From JALOOE01 sp964423545 (GTDB lineage Bacteria; Chloroflexota; Anaerolineae; CG2-30-64-16), in NCBI GenBank assembly GCA_964423545.1, contig CAYRFV010000308.1, forward strand, positions 1 through 6,266: a stretch of 6,266 nucleotides of DNA, in the 5' to 3' direction. Below the pieces are notes generated by a model. It worked only from the letters and a program-made list of their open reading frames with translations, had not been told where the DNA came from and ran no database searches. Position 1 is the first letter of the stretch, and each line of letters opens with the position of its first letter. Of this stretch, positions 5,427-6,266 are shown piece after piece. A program made the translations under genes and the position numbers.

Positions 5427-6266
5427 TCACGGCCGCAGCAGCACCTTCAGGACACCGGCGCTGACGGCTGTAGCAAAGGCGGCCGCCCCATCGAATAAGC
5501 CATACTCAGCCGAGATGAGCGGCGTCGGATCGACCAGTCCCGACTCCAGCAGCCGGAGCGCGGGCGCAAACGGCCCACACCGAGAACCCACCAGGGTGAT
5601 CTCATCGACAACCAACGCGCTCATATCCACCGGGAGCTCGCCGTGAACCGTGCTCTTGAGCACCAGCACACCGCGAGGACGCAAGAGCCGGCGCGCCACA
5701 GCGAAGCCGGCCGGGCTCCCCGTACACTCCACGACCATATCGGCCCACCCGGGAGGCAGGTCATCTACGGCTGGATAGGTGGCGACGCCCCAGGCTTCTG
5801 CAATCGCCAGCTTCTCTCGATGGCGCCCGATCAGGCGCAAATCGGCGCCGCTGAGCCGCAGGATCGCCGCAACGAGCAACCCCAGCTTGCCGTCACCTAA
5901 CACCACGACACGATCGGTGGGGCGCACCGCCACCTGTCCCAGGATTTCGCAGGCGGCGGCCAGGGGCTCGACGAACACCGCTTTCTCGTCGGATATGTCT
6001 TCTGCCACCGCATAGAGATTGCGCAACGGCAGGCGCAGGTAATCGGCGAATGCACCATCGCGCCGGAAAATGCCCAACGTCGTGCGGTGGGGACAATGGG
6101 TGTGATGGCCCGATCGGCAGGTATCGCACGCATAGCAGGCCGCGTTGATGTCGCCGACCACCCGCCTGCCGACCCAACCCGGATCGGCCGCCTGCACCAC
6201 CTCGCCCACGAACTCGTGCCCCAGCACCCCCTGGAAACCCATGTAACCGCGCACCAGCTCGACATC
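5427..6266 (-). CDS. Zinc-dependent medium-chain (MDR) alcohol dehydrogenase-like protein, 5' end beyond window
   Basis: This is an oxidoreductase of the zinc alcohol dehydrogenase / MDR superfamily, probably oxidising or reducing an alcohol-carbonyl pair with NAD(P). The substrate is unknown. The frame is open through the right edge, with 279 codons visible and a stop at 5427-5429. Family members are about 310-340 residues, so the first 30-50, with the usual catalytic cysteine, are missing. Counting from the first visible residue, GHEFVG (16-21) carries the His-Glu pair of the catalytic site. Four cysteines spaced C-x2-C-x2-C-x7-C (44, 47, 50 and 58) form the structural zinc lobe, and VEPLAAACE (100-108) follows. 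The Rossmann fold has VVVLGDGKLGLL. Its second strand ends GRHREK without an acidic residue, which suggests NADP rather than NAD. The C-terminal VGSRCGPFAPALRLL and KVLLRP resemble the MDR_like subgroup that I recall as cd08242. The GTG at 6254 is internal, since DVEL precedes it in the same frame. Confidence 0.92.
   Translation of the reverse strand, partial: DVELVRGYMGFQGVLGHEFVGEVVQAADPGWVGRRVVGDINAACYACDTCRSGHHTHCPHRTTLGIFRRDGAFADYLRLPLRNLYAVAEDISDEKAVFVEPLAAACEILGQVAVRPTDRVVVLGDGKLGLLVAAILRLSGADLRLIGRHREKLAIAEAWGVATYPAVDDLPPGWADMVVECTGSPAGFAVARRLLRPRGVLVLKSTVHGELPVDMSALVVDEITLVGSRCGPFAPALRLLESGLVDPTPLISAEYGLFDGAAAFATAVSAGVLKVLLRP

Overview
The window is about 6.3 kb of GC-rich, tightly packed bacterial chromosome carrying mainly housekeeping and cell-envelope genes. 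The gene content does not fix the taxon. High GC, the gene order carboxypeptidase / pseudouridine synthase-cytidylate kinase / PlsC, an FmdB zinc ribbon and a zinc-type MDR dehydrogenase would suit a Chloroflexota-like or other monoderm-related lineage, but this is a weak inference. I see no mobile element, tRNA, rRNA or CRISPR array.

Positions 1-5018 hold four minus-strand genes that look like one operon. In transcription order they are a secreted D-alanyl-D-alanine carboxypeptidase (5018 to 3885), a 513-residue fusion of an RsuA/RluB-type pseudouridine synthase with cytidylate kinase (3863 to 2322), the acyltransferase PlsC (2307 to 1603), and glutamine:fructose-6-phosphate aminotransferase GlmS (1590 to 1, cut by the left edge). 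The gaps are 21, 14 and 12 bases, so separate promoters are unlikely. The products serve growth: peptidoglycan trimming, rRNA modification and CMP/dCMP phosphorylation, phosphatidic acid synthesis, and the amino-sugar precursor of UDP-GlcNAc.

Positions 5031-5273 hold a divergent plus-strand gene for an 80-residue FmdB-family zinc-ribbon protein. It has a strong sigma70-type promoter (TTGACG, 17 bases, TAGAAT) that lies inside the signal-peptide codons of the carboxypeptidase, and a good intrinsic terminator at 5295-5322. The two divergent start codons are only 12 bases apart.

Positions 5427-6266 hold a minus-strand zinc-dependent medium-chain dehydrogenase whose first few dozen residues lie beyond the right edge. 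The 153 bases between it and the FmdB gene hold the terminator and a possible 39-codon ORF on the minus strand. Its stop codon lies in the terminator loop.

I found no clearly new multi-gene system. The points most worth a second look are the pseudouridine synthase-cytidylate kinase fusion, with a possible internal start for the kinase, and the mutually embedded divergent start region of the carboxypeptidase and FmdB genes.
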